Shown: positions 1-9,527, numbered from the stretch's first letter. The stretch is 64,000 nt of DNA from JBLHGU01 sp047615875 (GCA_047615875.1 JBLHGU010000001.1:1-64000); one strand, 5' to 3'. Notes: generated by a model not told the origin, from the letters alone. Numbers and translations are program-made.

Positions 1-61
1 TTCGTGTTGTGAGTAAAAATCGAATACACTTGATTGTGCTGTGCGGGTTTCTCGCATCGCT

Positions 62-131
62 AAGGCCCTTTTGTTTGGCGAATCGTTTTCTTGGTCGTTA
101 ACTATTCTACCAAATCTAAGGGCCTTTTTTA
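62..131 (+). terminator. probable terminator of an upstream gene
   Basis: Arms AAGGCCCTT (62-70) and AAGGGCCTT (118-126) are perfect 9-bp complements and the second runs into a T-tract. The loop is long (about 47 nt), which is unusual for an intrinsic terminator, so this could also be a long-range hairpin at the end of a transcript entering from the left edge. Confidence 0.45.
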
Positions 132-244
132 TCACTACTATCTATATTCCTACTATATTTCAGAACGTTACGGGTTTATGGATGGGCACTAGCTAGTTTG
201 ATTGACTTAGATGTTTAACCATTACATTTCTGAGAAACTGAATA

Positions 245-959
245 GTGAAATTAAAGCCCTTATGCAGTTTCGTCTTGTTGATTACGACACTACTGGTTTT
301 CAGTAATAATACCTGGGCAGGTTCACCCGGCTATTCATCTCTTAGTGCAGGGCTAGGTGAACTAAGAGCAGAAGGCCTGGGTTCCCAGCGGATTAATCTG
401 AATGGAAACCTCGTGTTAAACGATGCACTTAGTTTACGAGGGAATTTCAGTATTGGTGAATTTGCTACTAAGTCTTTCGATAACGGCCCTGATGATTGGA
501 CATTCTGTCAGATCGAGACGTGGTTTGCGCCTGGTGAAAACCTCTTCTTCCATGCTGGATTTACTGACAGTACTGCCAAATTGCTTGAGGGAACATATTC
601 AACTAGTAAAAAGTTTGCTAGCGTCGGCTGGCAGCGACAACAAGGCAAAGCTCACTATGAGGTGTATATTGGCTTAATAGATAACGAATACTCTAATATT
701 GATAGCAAGCCTATCCCCTAACAGCTGGCAAGATAACGCAATTTTTCTGGGTGTGTATATGCGTCAATATATTGGTACCATCATAGAAGTGGAGGCGGAA
801 ATTAATTATTTTGGTTATTCACGGTCCGAGGCCCAAGGCGAACTAACCGTTACTTCACACCATTGGAATCCGTGGTTTGTTTATATAACAACCCTGGCTG
901 GTCATAATCAAGGTGTCTTATTTGAAATCGGCAAGAGTTGGTCAATTTCCGGTAGTTAA
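245..959 (+). pseudogene. frameshifted secreted beta-barrel-like protein
   Basis: A GTG start at 245 gives a clear signal peptide (basic n-region, hydrophobic core, cleavage near NTWA-G). About 130 residues follow, rich in alternating polar and aromatic residues, as in outer-membrane beta-barrels. The frame closes at 721, but coding character continues in another frame from about 699 (SPNSWQDNAIFLGVYM...) to a stop at 959, ending in a strand-like aromatic-rich segment. Read together the two parts give one protein of roughly 235 residues interrupted by a single frameshift near 700. No specific family is recognised. Either a pseudogene or a sequence error; several neighbours show the same kind of damage. 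Confidence 0.55.
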
Positions 960-1033
960 AGGAAGATAGGTGAAACGCTGATTTTTCTATTTCTTGAACT
1001 TTAACAATGCCATGAGATAATTCATTGATTAGC

Positions 1034-1270
1034 TTAATGACTACAACATGATTGATCGAGCTGGATAGGAGGGCAGGGTATCGTTGCGTAAGAACAAAAG
1101 ACACAACAGTGTCCTTTTAGCGGTTTTAAGAGTGCCCCACAGCCTTTACAGTCATAATAAAATTGACAGGCGTCGGTAGGCATTAATTCCGATTCATTGT
1201 GTGCGCATACTGGGCAGGTAATTGTGGATTCCAGTATTACTTCACCAGTGGGTTGCGCTATCGTACTCAT
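1034..1270 (-). CDS. GDCCVFCSYG-motif protein of mer operon
   Basis: A 78-residue, cysteine-rich protein ending in a CCVFCSYATIPCPPIQ-type motif, close to the GDCCVFCSYG signature of small proteins often found at the end of mercury-transport operons (here GD is replaced by GH). An N-terminal CPVCAHNE knuckle and a central CKGCG make two further Cys pairs, suggesting metal binding. Its ATG overlaps the merP stop (ATGA), so it is translationally coupled as the last gene of the merR-merT-merP operon. The biochemical role of the family is not established as far as I know; a part in Hg(II) handling is inferred from context. Confidence 0.8.
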   Translation of the reverse strand: MSTIAQPTGEVILESTITCPVCAHNESELMPTDACQFYYDCKGCGALLKPLKGHCCVFCSYATIPCPPIQLDQSCCSH

Positions 1271-1545
1271 TGTTTTAATTCAGAAGGATAGCCTGCATTT
1301 GTTGTCGCACTAATAAGTGCTTGCACTGTTGTAACCTTGTCGTCAAATGATACCAGTGCGGACTTGGTTGCAAGGTCGGCATCAACTTCGGTCACACCAT
1401 CAACCCTGTTCAATGCGGTTTTGACAGTAATCGGACACAGTGGACAATCCATTTTAGGTATATCCAGGGTAATGGTTTTGATCTCAGCACTAACCACTCC
1501 AGAGAAACAAAGACAGGCAAATAATAAAGTTATAGAAGTTTTCAT
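1267..1545 (-). CDS. merP: periplasmic mercury-binding protein MerP
   Basis: Exported heavy-metal-associated (HMA) domain protein that binds Hg(II) in the periplasm and hands it to MerT. Starting at the ATG at 1545 gives a classic signal peptide (MKTSITLLFACLCFSGVVSA) followed by an HMA fold with the metal-binding motif MDCPLCPITV, a GMTCxxC-type CxxC site, and the usual length of about 72 mature residues. An in-frame ATG at 1557-1555 overlaps the merT stop and is an alternative start; the longer upstream extension is not plausible as a signal peptide. Lies between merT and the small Cys-rich gene in one transcript. Confidence 0.85.
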   Translation of the reverse strand: MKTSITLLFACLCFSGVVSAEIKTITLDIPKMDCPLCPITVKTALNRVDGVTEVDADLATKSALVSFDDKVTTVQALISATTNAGYPSELKQ

Positions 1546-1556
1546 GAGTAATCTCA

Positions 1557-1904
1557 TTACATAATCCAGGGAATCCAGTAGATTCCTGTTACCAGCACAA
1601 ATGAAGAGCAGACGGCTATCCAGAAAATAATCTGGTAGCGTCGACGTGTTACAGGAATGGCGCAGATACTGCCGGGTTGGCATTTTTCCACCGGACGATA
1701 GAGTTGAAATCCGGCCCAGGCAAACATCACAACAACAACCACTAGAAAATACGGTGTATAAGGACGCATTTCAGTTAGCGTTCCAACCCATGTGCCGCCA
1801 ATACCCAATAGCACCAGTACCAGAGGCATTACACAACATAAACTGGCACCTATGGCTGCGAAAATACCCCCAACAAGTGGTACTGCGGGCGAAGAGTTTT
1901 CCAT
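1557..1904 (-). CDS. merT: mercuric ion transporter MerT
   Basis: Inner-membrane protein with three predicted transmembrane segments that moves Hg(II) from MerP into the cytoplasm. The first helix carries the vicinal pair of the family (GASLCCVMPLVLVLLGIGG), and a second Cys pair lies in the loop (EKCQPGSICAIP). The ATG at 1904 gives a 115-residue protein, the normal MerT length; an upstream in-frame extension overlaps the promoter and is rejected. Transcribed from the MerR-controlled promoter immediately upstream. No mercuric reductase gene (merA) follows, so uptake appears uncoupled from reduction within this window. Confidence 0.85.
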   Translation of the reverse strand: MENSSPAVPLVGGIFAAIGASLCCVMPLVLVLLGIGGTWVGTLTEMRPYTPYFLVVVVVMFAWAGFQLYRPVEKCQPGSICAIPVTRRRYQIIFWIAVCSSFVLVTGIYWIPWIM

Positions 1905-1932
1905 CTTTGATCTCAAACTGAGTAAGACCTTA

Positions 1933-1964
1933 ATAGTACACTCCGTACTAAGGTACGGAGTCAA
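1933..1964 (-). promoter_or_regulatory. MerR-regulated promoter/operator
   Basis: On the minus strand a -35 TTGACT (1964-1959) and a -10 TACTAT (1938-1933) are separated by 20 bp. A perfect 9-bp dyad ACTCCGTAC / GTACGGAGT (1940-1961) fills the spacer. Overlong spacers with this dyad are the hallmark of MerR-activated promoters, where Hg-MerR underwinds the DNA to align the elements. The -35 begins only 3 bp beyond the merR stop codon. Confidence 0.92.
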
Positions 1965-1966
1965 TA

Positions 1967-2377
1967 TTATTCGACTGTGTTGAGCACTAAAGATTCAATA
2001 ATGGGGCACTGGGTAGGATTAGCGTTTGAATCGCAAGCATCAACAAGTTCAGTTAGAACATGCTCTAGTCGGGATAAATCCGTCAGCTTGCTCTGAATAG
2101 TTATTAACTTGGCTTTAGCAATCGATCTAACTTCTGAACAATCGCCATCTGACAGGGATAAGAGTTGGGCTATTTCGTTGAGAGTGAATCCCAATTGTTG
2201 GGATTTCCTAATAAAGCAGATACGAGCGTAATGTTGCTCGCCATAAACTCGGAAACCTTGTTGGGGCTTTTCCGGTTCAGGAAGTAACCCCTTTCTATGA
2301 TAGTAACGAATAGTCTCGATATTTACCTGGCTGGCAATTGCGAGTTTTCCAATCGTACAATTTATAAATGATGCCAA
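1967..2377 (-). CDS. merR: mercuric resistance regulator MerR
   Basis: A 136-residue MerR-family activator/repressor. The N-terminal winged helix-turn-helix (IGKLAIASQVNIETIRYYHRKG, residues 9-30) is followed by the dimerisation helix and the three Hg(II)-ligand cysteines, in GDCSEV, DACDSN and TQCPII. Unlike Tn21/Tn501, where merR diverges from the structural genes, here it is co-directional and directly upstream of merT, with the operator squeezed between them. Activation from that promoter would therefore drive merTP and the small ORF but not merR itself. Confidence 0.9.
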   Translation of the reverse strand: MASFINCTIGKLAIASQVNIETIRYYHRKGLLPEPEKPQQGFRVYGEQHYARICFIRKSQQLGFTLNEIAQLLSLSDGDCSEVRSIAKAKLITIQSKLTDLSRLEHVLTELVDACDSNANPTQCPIIESLVLNTVE

Positions 2378-2640
2378 GATTTTGCCCGTGAGTTTTTTGC
2401 TCTCATCATCTCTATTCTACCGATTAAACTCGTCTGGATATTCAGTAATTACATTTGTTTGAACATTATGAGTGCTCGGCTTTACGTTTCTGCAAGGCTC
2501 AAACATACAACGTTGCTTAGATAGCGACGCATGCCGTCGAACTGGCGGCAAGGGAATTTAACTCATAGCAAACAACCTATGCCGGATTAAATATAAAGTT
2601 CCGATATTATGGTGATGAAGAACTGTTAGGAAGCGTATAG

Positions 2641-3079
2641 ATGAAAACTGAAGTAAAAATTAACGGTGGATGCCTTTGCGGCAGTGTTCGTTACGAAATT
2701 TCTGGTCCGCATCATTGATGCAGATCACTGTCATTGTTCTAAATGCAGACGGCAGCGTGGCGCGGTATTTTCGACTTATGCAGAATTTCGTCCAGGAGAT
2801 TTTAAATGGATATCAGGAGAGGACTGTATAAAAATATACGAAACACTATCAGGCGCGGGATGGTGCTTTTGTAGCGAGTGTGGCTCGTCTTTAGCCGGGT
2901 CCAAAAATGGCAGGATCACCACAATAACGCTAGGTACAGTGGAAGGAGATCCGGATGTAAAGCCCATGTCGCACATCTTCACAGGTTCCAGGGCTCAATG
3001 GTATGAAATAGAAGATGATCTTCCGCAATTCGAAGAACGGCCGCCAGACACATGGAAGCTACCACACGAAGTCTCCTAG
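2641..3079 (+). pseudogene. frameshifted GFA-family (Mss4-like) zinc protein
   Basis: From the ATG at 2641 the sequence reads MKTEVKINGGCLCGSVRYEISG, a typical N-terminus of the GFA family, related to glutathione-dependent formaldehyde-activating enzyme. The frame ends at a TGA near 2716. The rest of the family (ADHCHCSKCRRQRGA, CFCSECGSSL) continues to 3079 in the +1 frame. The zinc motifs CxC, CxxC and CxxC are all present once frames are joined, so a single indel around 2700-2716 breaks an otherwise full-length gene of about 145 codons. A start inside the downstream frame (2666) would lack the first CxC site. Pseudogene or sequence error. Confidence 0.7.
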
Positions 3080-3341
3080 CCTGGCAGTAGAACATTTCCA
3101 ATTTTTGCCACATGGACCAAAAACCACAGCCGACGACTTTTCGGAGTGGCTAAGAGTTGCGACGAACTCAATCGATAAATGAACATAGTGAAAAAAGTGA
3201 CTAGAGTTGAAATAGTCGACTGTCCGTAATACTCTGAATGCTCTTTTAAATCTTACATAGAGAATGATTAGAACAGGCTAACCTGTTAACTATTTCCACA
3301 GCACTATATTGGATCACCAACCGCTATTTCGAAGAATATAA

Positions 3342-3875
3342 ATGCCTCAAATTCACACTCAAGACCCGAACTTCTTCCTGAGGATTGCAGACCCTGAAGA
3401 TGCAATCCTGGTTGTTAGTTTTATGAAGAAACTGGGGGTTTTTCAAAAAATGGTCGATGAAATTACTGCTACACCAGAACGAATAGAAAGACTACTTGCA
3501 TCTAAACAAGGTGAAGCGGTATTTGGAATTTATGATGGAGAAACTGTTGGTTTTGCCTATTTTCATCAGAAAAGCTCAGCCTTTACCGGCTGCTCAGGGC
3601 TGTTCATCGATGGAATTTTTATTGATGGTTCAATGCGCGGTAAAGGATTAGGCAATATTATGATGCAGTTTTTGTCAAAACACGCCCTCGATCGTGGAGG
3701 TGAAATGCTCGAATGGGGTTGCCTGGACTGGAATGCCCCTGCCATCGAATTTTACGAAAAGTTAGGCTCCTACTGTCTTGATACGATGCACATATATCGT
3801 ATATCCCCTGACGATTTAGCGGTAAACGGAGCGTTGTTTACAGGTGCATCAGAAACTAAGCCTTTCGCAAAGTAA
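3342..3875 (+). CDS. GNAT-family N-acetyltransferase
   Basis: A 177-residue acetyl-CoA-dependent acyltransferase. The N-terminal FFLRIADPEDAILVVSFMKKLG is the usual beta1-alpha1 opening, and residues 100-110 (GSMRGKGLGNIMM) are the Q/RxxGxG/A acetyl-CoA pyrophosphate loop. The following LEWGCLDWNAPAIEFYEKLG is the C-terminal helix-strand of the diamine-acetyltransferase-like branch. The substrate (an amine, possibly a polyamine or amino acid) cannot be told from sequence. Free-standing gene. Confidence 0.8.
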   Translation: MPQIHTQDPNFFLRIADPEDAILVVSFMKKLGVFQKMVDEITATPERIERLLASKQGEAVFGIYDGETVGFAYFHQKSSAFTGCSGLFIDGIFIDGSMRGKGLGNIMMQFLSKHALDRGGEMLEWGCLDWNAPAIEFYEKLGSYCLDTMHIYRISPDDLAVNGALFTGASETKPFAK

Positions 3876-4017
3876 AGTAGCAAAAACCTCGCATGTATTC
3901 ATTTGTTACTCTTTTCCGTACCACAGTACTCAATTGTGCAATTACCGAAATCTGGCTGAATGCCAGGTAAAATTGAATCGGCAATTCGAAAGAGATGACC
4001 TTGATATCTATTAGTGT

Positions 4018-5166
4018 TTAACTACCAATAGATTTAGATTCAAATTGTTCGGCATAAAAAAATGTTGATTTCAGACCTGTGCCAGTTAGTAATACAATGG
4101 TTTCTTCATCAGATCGAATAGTCCCGGATGTAATTAATTTTTTCATTCCAGCCGCAGCATGGGCACAGGTAGGTTCGACGTATAGGCCAGATTGGCTGAG
4201 TTTCATAGTGGCATCTATAATCTCAGGCTCAGAAAGCGTTACTGTAGTGCCGCCGGTTTCACGAATGGCTTGTACCATTTCTGTTAAGCGAATGGGATTC
4301 TTAATCGTGGTTCCTTCAGCTACAGTCGGGGCATATTTTATATTACTAAGTTCAGAAAATCCGTAATTCAAGGCAATATGTAATGGGGGGCAATTATCTG
4401 GTTGAGAAACAAATAATTTCGGCATGCGGTCGGTCTCACCAGAAGCCATTAGTTCGCGAAATGCGATATAGCAACCTAATAGATTGCTACCAGCGGATGC
4501 AGGTATGACTATGTTATCAGGAACCTTAAAACCTAAATCTTCCCATATTTCGTAGCCGACAGTTTTTGTGCCTTGCAGAAAGAAGGGATGCTAGTTATGA
4601 CTAGCATAAAAAGCTTCGTCAGCCATTTTTATTGCCGCTTCTTCAGTTGCTTCACGTGGCCCAGGTACAAGAACAACCTGCGCGCCATAGGCTCTAATTT
4701 GTGCGATTTTAGCTGGCTGTGTCGAAGCAGGAACGAGGATTTTTACTGCCATTCCAGCAGCGGCTCCATAGGCTGCAACCGATGCGCCGCCATTACCAGA
4801 GCTGTCTTCAATTACTGTGGTAATTCCTTGTTGTTTTAACACCGAAAGCATCACAGATGTTCCTCTATCTTTGAAGGAACCTGTTGGTGAGAACCACTCC
4901 AGCTTGAAGTGACAGTCGATACCTTCATAGGTCTTTTTGATCAGTGGTGTGCATCCCTCACCGAGGGTAATTGGGTCTTGGATGGGAATGGGCAAGGTTT
5001 TTGCATAGCGCCAGATCGATCCCTTTGTTTGATCAATCTCCGAGCGCTTAATGCCAGAAAGAGTGCTTATTAGCAAAGGACTGCCATTTGGCGCACGCCA
5101 ACAGGGCACATCAATAGGATATGTTTTGTTGGTAATTGGATCTATAAATGTGGGTGGTGAATCCAT
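4018..5166 (-). pseudogene. threonine-synthase-like PLP enzyme with internal amber stop
   Basis: Minus-strand reading from 5166 gives a fold-type II PLP enzyme. It has TLGEGCTPLIKK, the PLP lysine in SPTGSFKDRG, the phosphate-binding DSSGNGGASVAAYG, and after the break a C-terminal LLTGTGLK motif. A TAG codon at 4593-4591 interrupts the frame in ASHN-stop-HPFFLQGTKT. Related enzymes have a tryptophan in this segment (ASH-W-NPFF), so a single TGG to TAG change explains it. The same frame then continues intact to 4018. About 382 codons in total, the right length for threonine-synthase-related proteins. It also opens with a short zinc-free extension (TFIDPITNKTYP). Nonsense-mutated pseudogene unless the stop is suppressed. 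Confidence 0.75.
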
Positions 5167-5464
5167 AGTCCTTATCTTCTCGTTAAGTATTTATTGATTG
5201 AAATGCAATAGATAGGCGAACTAATTCCAGCTTCTCATCTCTGAATGACTACGTTATTTTAGCAGTTCCAGCTGCCGCGATGCGGGCTACCAACATGGGA
5301 CAGTTATATCTCATGAGGGCGCCAGTTCTGCCAAAGTGACTAGTATTGGAATGGTTGCAGTATTTGGGAACCATTATTAGATACCAGCTAATGTAGAGAA
5401 ATTAAATTGGTTATTTAGTAAACTGTCGCTGTAATTTCGAACTAAATTAGCAGGACATGTGATT

Positions 5465-5788
5465 ATGAAAAAGAACTCAGTTATCTGTGCATTTTCTTTA
5501 ACGTGCGCAATTTGCGGCGGTATTAGCAACGCTGGAAATGTCGATGAGTTGATTGAGATCTGTCTTTCATCGACTAATATGGGCGAAGAGATTTGCACAT
5601 GCATGGCAAATAAAGCTGTTATTGAATTATCACCTGGAGGTTTTAATTTTATGTTTGCCAATATGCAAAAAGATAAGGTTAAGGCAAAAGAGATTGCCAG
5701 CACGTTAGAAGTGCAAGAGATGACAGCTGCCATGATGTTTACACTAAAGGCACCCACCGCGTGTGCTAAAGAGCTATCAGGGCAGTAA
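5465..5788 (+). CDS. small secreted protein of unknown function
   Basis: A 107-residue protein with a signal peptide (MKKNSVICAFSLTCAICGGISNA) and a mature part with four cysteines (EICLS, ICTCMAN, TACAKEL) spaced as two likely disulfides, predicted mostly helical. ATG at 5465 is preceded by AGGA at 9-nt spacing; a GTG two codons upstream is also possible. Its cysteine spacing resembles small periplasmic helical-hairpin proteins, but I recognise no named family. Monocistronic. Confidence 0.55.
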   Translation: MKKNSVICAFSLTCAICGGISNAGNVDELIEICLSSTNMGEEICTCMANKAVIELSPGGFNFMFANMQKDKVKAKEIASTLEVQEMTAAMMFTLKAPTACAKELSGQ

Positions 5789-6150
5789 CCTGGCAAAACA
5801 ATGCATCGATATTAGAAAGTAAGCTAAGAGAATGTGGCCTATAAAATAAGTTATACGTAGTTGTGATGTTATCGTATAAGTTGTAGAAGTTTCGATCTGA
5901 TCCGACACAGTGCAATCAAACTTGTCCGCATCAGGTGGTGTTAACTTGCCATACGCAAAACGAAGGTTTGTCCACTCGTTGAATCCAAACTCAATGACGA
6001 AAAATGGTTTCCAGTGAAGGCAGAAACGGTTTGGTAACATCAGTCTAGTCGATTATTTTCCCTATTCTCGGACTTAATATGATAAAGACTGTGTGTCTAT
6101 AAATCAGTAAGTCGGCTCAAAGTAAGTTGCAGAAATATTGGAGCATTAAA
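5789..6150 (+). other. intergenic gap, no supported gene
   Basis: About 360 bp between the small secreted protein and the VWA pseudogene. A minus-strand frame (6040-5777) exists but has no ribosome-binding site, no recognisable domain and runs into the upstream gene. Nothing else is seen. Confidence 0.5.
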
Positions 6151-7810
6151 ATGAATCAATTATTAAAGTTTGGGACTTCGTGTTTTCTGGTCATTGGCCT
6201 GGTTGTTAGTCCATTGTTAAGTGCGCAAAATGAGTCTTCGAATCGGCCGCTCTACATAATATTTGACGGCTCGAACTCGATGTGGGGAGAACTGCCGGAT
6301 AAATCTCGAAAAATTGCGGTAGCCAAAGAAGTGTTTAATGACTTGGATGTGGCACTGTTTAAAGATCGAGAAGTGGCACTGCGAATTTATGGGCACCGCC
6401 GAGCAGGAGATTGCAGCGATATGGAACTTGTCGTACCGTTTGCTTTCGGGGGAAACTCGCTTGAGCTGATTTCCACCCAGGTAAATGACGTAAGTCCACG
6501 GGGAAGACACCAATATCTAGCAGTCTGATCGCAGCCCTTGCGGATTTTAATGGGCGATCTGGAGATGTGTTGTTGATCTCCGATGGCATCGAAACCTGTG
6601 ATGTGGATCCTTGTGAATTGGTGCAATCCTGGCGCGACGACAACATCGATATTCGGGTCCATGTGGTGGGCCTGGGCTTAACTGATTTATCGAGAAGTGC
6701 TATGCAATGTATTGCCGAAGCTTCTGGGACGAAGTACCTGGATGCCAATTCCGCTGGAGAACTAAATAATGGAATAAAGACTGTCACCCAGAGCGAGCCA
6801 GTTTTGCAGCTACAGCCTCAAAAGATGAGCCTGGAATTTAAAATTCTAGGCGAAGATGAAGAAGGCAGCTTTGTACCCGTGCTTGGTACGATAACTCATC
6901 AGAATATGCAGGCCCAACAGATTGCCAGCAACAACCGCTATGTGTTTGAAGGCGGGCACTATTCAATTACTGTGGGCGTACCCACAGTTAACAATATTAT
7001 TTATCAGCCAGTTATCCAGGATGTAGAGATTAATTCTTCTGGCCTGACCAAGGTGGTTATGCAACTTCAATGACCACCGACCATTCGAACAAAATTTTTA
7101 GAAAATGGTGAGGCGGTGCACGGGGTTATCGCCATTGCTTATCAAGAGGGAAAGGAAGTGTTTAAATTGCGCCCTGGAGAAGACTATTTCGTAATGCCTG
7201 GTGCATATGAATTCACGGCTGACTTAAATAAGGACAATAGGTTGGAAACCACCGCTAGCATTTTAGCTGGTGACGACAACGACGTGGTATTTACCGCGGT
7301 TGAAACCGTACATACCACATTTGTTGTGTATGCCCAGGGTCAGGACAAAAAACTACGGCAGAACCAGGAGCTCTGGCAGGATGGTGAACTAAAGTACAAA
7401 GTACAAAGTACAAAGTCCATGTGCATAATGGCGCCGCGATTCGGCCTGGGATCTATACTCTAATATCTCATAATGTACTGACTAGGTATGAATTAAAAAA
7501 TATAGAGGTTCCCAACAATGAAAAACAAAAACTCGAATTTACAATACCCGCGGGTAAAGCGAATATCAAATACACATTTGTACAACAACCCGACAACAAC
7601 GGAAGACGGTGCTGGGTGAATTCGGTTGATGCCAAAGGAATAAAATCGAAAAAACGCAGTTCGGAGATCTGTGACGGTCGTGAAATTGTGTTGAACGAAG
7701 GACGCTATTTCGTATCGACCTGGAGTTCGCTGGGGGACTTTGAAGACACCTATTTCGATGTAGTGGTTAGCCAGACTTCAGAAGTTTCTATTCAGCAGAA
7801 TAGTCTGTAG
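6151..7810 (+). pseudogene. secreted von Willebrand A domain protein, multiply disrupted
   Basis: ATG at 6151 (GGAG upstream) gives a signal peptide ending LLSAQ, then a VWA domain with the complete MIDAS set: DGSNS, the threonine in GKTPIS (after frame correction) and SDGIE. Three lesions break the gene: a 1-nt deletion in the G-run near 6500, an in-frame TGA at 7071-7073 (continuing PPTIRTKFLENGE in the same frame), and two extra copies of a 7-bp repeat at 7393-7416. Correcting all three yields one protein of about 550 residues, with the C-terminal two thirds made of beta-sandwich-like repeats (LRPGEDYFVMPGAYEF, IPAGKANIKYTF, LNEGRYFVSTW). A periplasmic metal-binding adhesion or assembly protein is likely for the ancestor. 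Confidence 0.75.
7393..7416 (+). repeat. 7-bp tandem repeat (AGTACAA)x3
   Basis: Three perfect head-to-tail copies of AGTACAA (7393-7399, 7400-7406, 7407-7413) plus a partial AGT. Removing 14 bp (two copies) restores the reading frame of the VWA gene (ELKYK-VHVHNGA), so the array looks like slipped-strand expansion inside a coding region. Confidence 0.85.
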
Positions 7811-7967
7811 TACAATTTTTGGTGCTGCCAGGTTAACTTCCCCAAAGCGACAATGTTTTCGGTCTTGTCGTATTGCTGTATGGGCAATATAACCACGCAG
7901 AATGTCATTAAGCTTAACGCATCTACAAAGATCAGAAAATCTCAATCAAAAAAGACACTTTAACTAG

Positions 7968-8124
7968 CCCTCCGTTAGTTTGTGGCTGTGTGCCGCGATT
8001 CTTGGGTTTTTTCTGTTTAGCGAAGTGCCAGATATCTACACTATTACCAGTGCGATCGTTATCATTAGCTCATCTGTTTACATCTTTCGTCGTGAGTCAC
8101 TGTTGAAAAAGAAAAAAGTCGTAT
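7968..8124 (+). pseudogene. C-terminal remnant of EamA/DMT-family transporter
   Basis: The frame ending at the TGA at 8122-8124 reads LGFFLFSEVPDIYTITSA followed by a hydrophobic helix (IVIISSSVYIFRRE) and a lysine tail. This is the characteristic last helix pair of EamA (drug/metabolite transporter) proteins, normally GExPD...G..LI..G. An in-frame stop lies just upstream and no start is present, so only about 50 codons of the transporter's 3' end survive. The rest of 7811-8291 holds nothing I can support. Confidence 0.55.
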
Positions 8125-8291
8125 GATTCAACAAATCATTTTTCTGAACAAGATATAATTCACGAGCCAATCGAATTGATTGTGTTGAACTCCCTGGTTT
8201 AGCAAAATTCTCTCCCGCTCAAGATCCTGTGAACACTCCAGGGTCTTTTCGCTGTGTACACTATTTTTAGTGAAGAATAATTCTAATAAAC

Positions 8292-9527
8292 ATGACAAAA
8301 AAAGATATTTGTGGGCTTGATTTTGGTACTTCCAACACCGCAATTAGCATTCCAAATGGCAATGCTGTTGAGCTGGTACCTATTGAGGGGTTGAATACAA
8401 CAATACCATCGGCGATGTTTTTTCCCTTTGATGGAGAAGAAGTCACCTATGGGCGGCAGGCAATAACCGAATATACCAGTCAATTTAGTGGCCGATTAAT
8501 TCGTTCATTAAAGTCTGCCTTAGGGACTGATATAGCCACAGAGAAAACACGGATTCTGAATGATGACTTAAGTTTTGAGAATTTGATTTCTTGTTACCTT
8601 GATGAAATTAAACGACGAGTGGAGAAAGATACCGGTCGAAAACTTAGACGAGTCGTTATGGGTAGACCAGTCAATTTCAATGACGAAAAGAAACATAAAA
8701 ATGCCGAGGCAGAAGAGATGCTGCAACGCGCACTGGAGGCTATTGGCTTCAAAGAAGTTTCCTTTATGTATGAGCCGGTTGCCGCCTGGGAGTACGCGAA
8801 ACACAAATCTCAACAAGGCAAGATGTTTCTTGTATTTGATTCAGGTGGAGGAACCACGGACATTTCTATAGTTCATATCGACAATAATGATAAAGAACAT
8901 TTTCTGGCATCCGGCGGTATTAAGTGGGCTGGAACGAATATTGACTATGAATTGGGTATGCTCCGAGTTATGCCCGTGTTTGGTTATGGTGAAAAGATTC
9001 GGGATCGACAGTTGCCCCACTGGGTTTATCAAAGACTCGCATCCTGGGGCAGAATATTTGAGCTCTACAAACGCGATGAAAGACTAATGCTAGATGGGAT
9101 TCTAAAACCTGTACAAGCTATACCTAGCATGCGCCGACTGTCTAAAGTAATTAACTCAATGCTTGGGCATAGAGTTGTCGGTGATGTCGAACAGGCAAAA
9201 ATATTGTTAGCAACACATCGGCAAGTTAATTTAACGTTGGATTATATAGAGAAAGATTTTGCTGTTGGTATCTCTAGAAATGATATGCAGGATTCAATAG
9301 GCAAGGGGGTTGTGAAACTTGAAAAGAATCTTAATGAAGTATTAAGTTCTGCAGATGTAACGCCAGACAAGATTGACGTCGTTCTATTAACCGGTGGGAC
9401 GTCAAAAATTAAAGATTTGCAGGAGCTGTTACATCAAAAATTCTACAATGCCAGATTCGAGACTAGCGACACTTTTGGGGCAGTTGCAACAGGGCTTGGA
9501 TTAGAGGCGAAAAAGAAATTTTCTTAA
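8292..9527 (+). CDS. yegD: YegD-like Hsp70-family protein
   Basis: A 411-residue actin-fold ATPase of the Hsp70 superfamily. Phosphate-1 motif CGLDFGTSNTAISI (residues 7-20), connect and phosphate-2 motif VFDSGGGTTDISIV (around 184-197) and adenosine motif VVLLTGGTSKIKDLQELL near the C-terminus are all present. There is no C-terminal substrate-binding domain, and the length fits YegD rather than DnaK or HscC. Such proteins are described as putative chaperones; their clients are not known to me. Stand-alone gene with an upstream gap containing only the EamA remnant. Confidence 0.8.
   Translation: MTKKDICGLDFGTSNTAISIPNGNAVELVPIEGLNTTIPSAMFFPFDGEEVTYGRQAITEYTSQFSGRLIRSLKSALGTDIATEKTRILNDDLSFENLISCYLDEIKRRVEKDTGRKLRRVVMGRPVNFNDEKKHKNAEAEEMLQRALEAIGFKEVSFMYEPVAAWEYAKHKSQQGKMFLVFDSGGGTTDISIVHIDNNDKEHFLASGGIKWAGTNIDYELGMLRVMPVFGYGEKIRDRQLPHWVYQRLASWGRIFELYKRDERLMLDGILKPVQAIPSMRRLSKVINSMLGHRVVGDVEQAKILLATHRQVNLTLDYIEKDFAVGISRNDMQDSIGKGVVKLEKNLNEVLSSADVTPDKIDVVLLTGGTSKIKDLQELLHQKFYNARFETSDTFGAVATGLGLEAKKKFS

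Noticed and set aside
4018..5166. Selenocysteine/pyrrolysine-type recoding at the TAG
   Set aside because: No nearby pylT/pylS or structured element; a TGG to TAG mutation at a Trp position explains it.
5777..6040. Minus-strand open frame of 87 codons
   Set aside because: No ribosome-binding site, no domain, overlaps the end of the small secreted protein; treated as chance.
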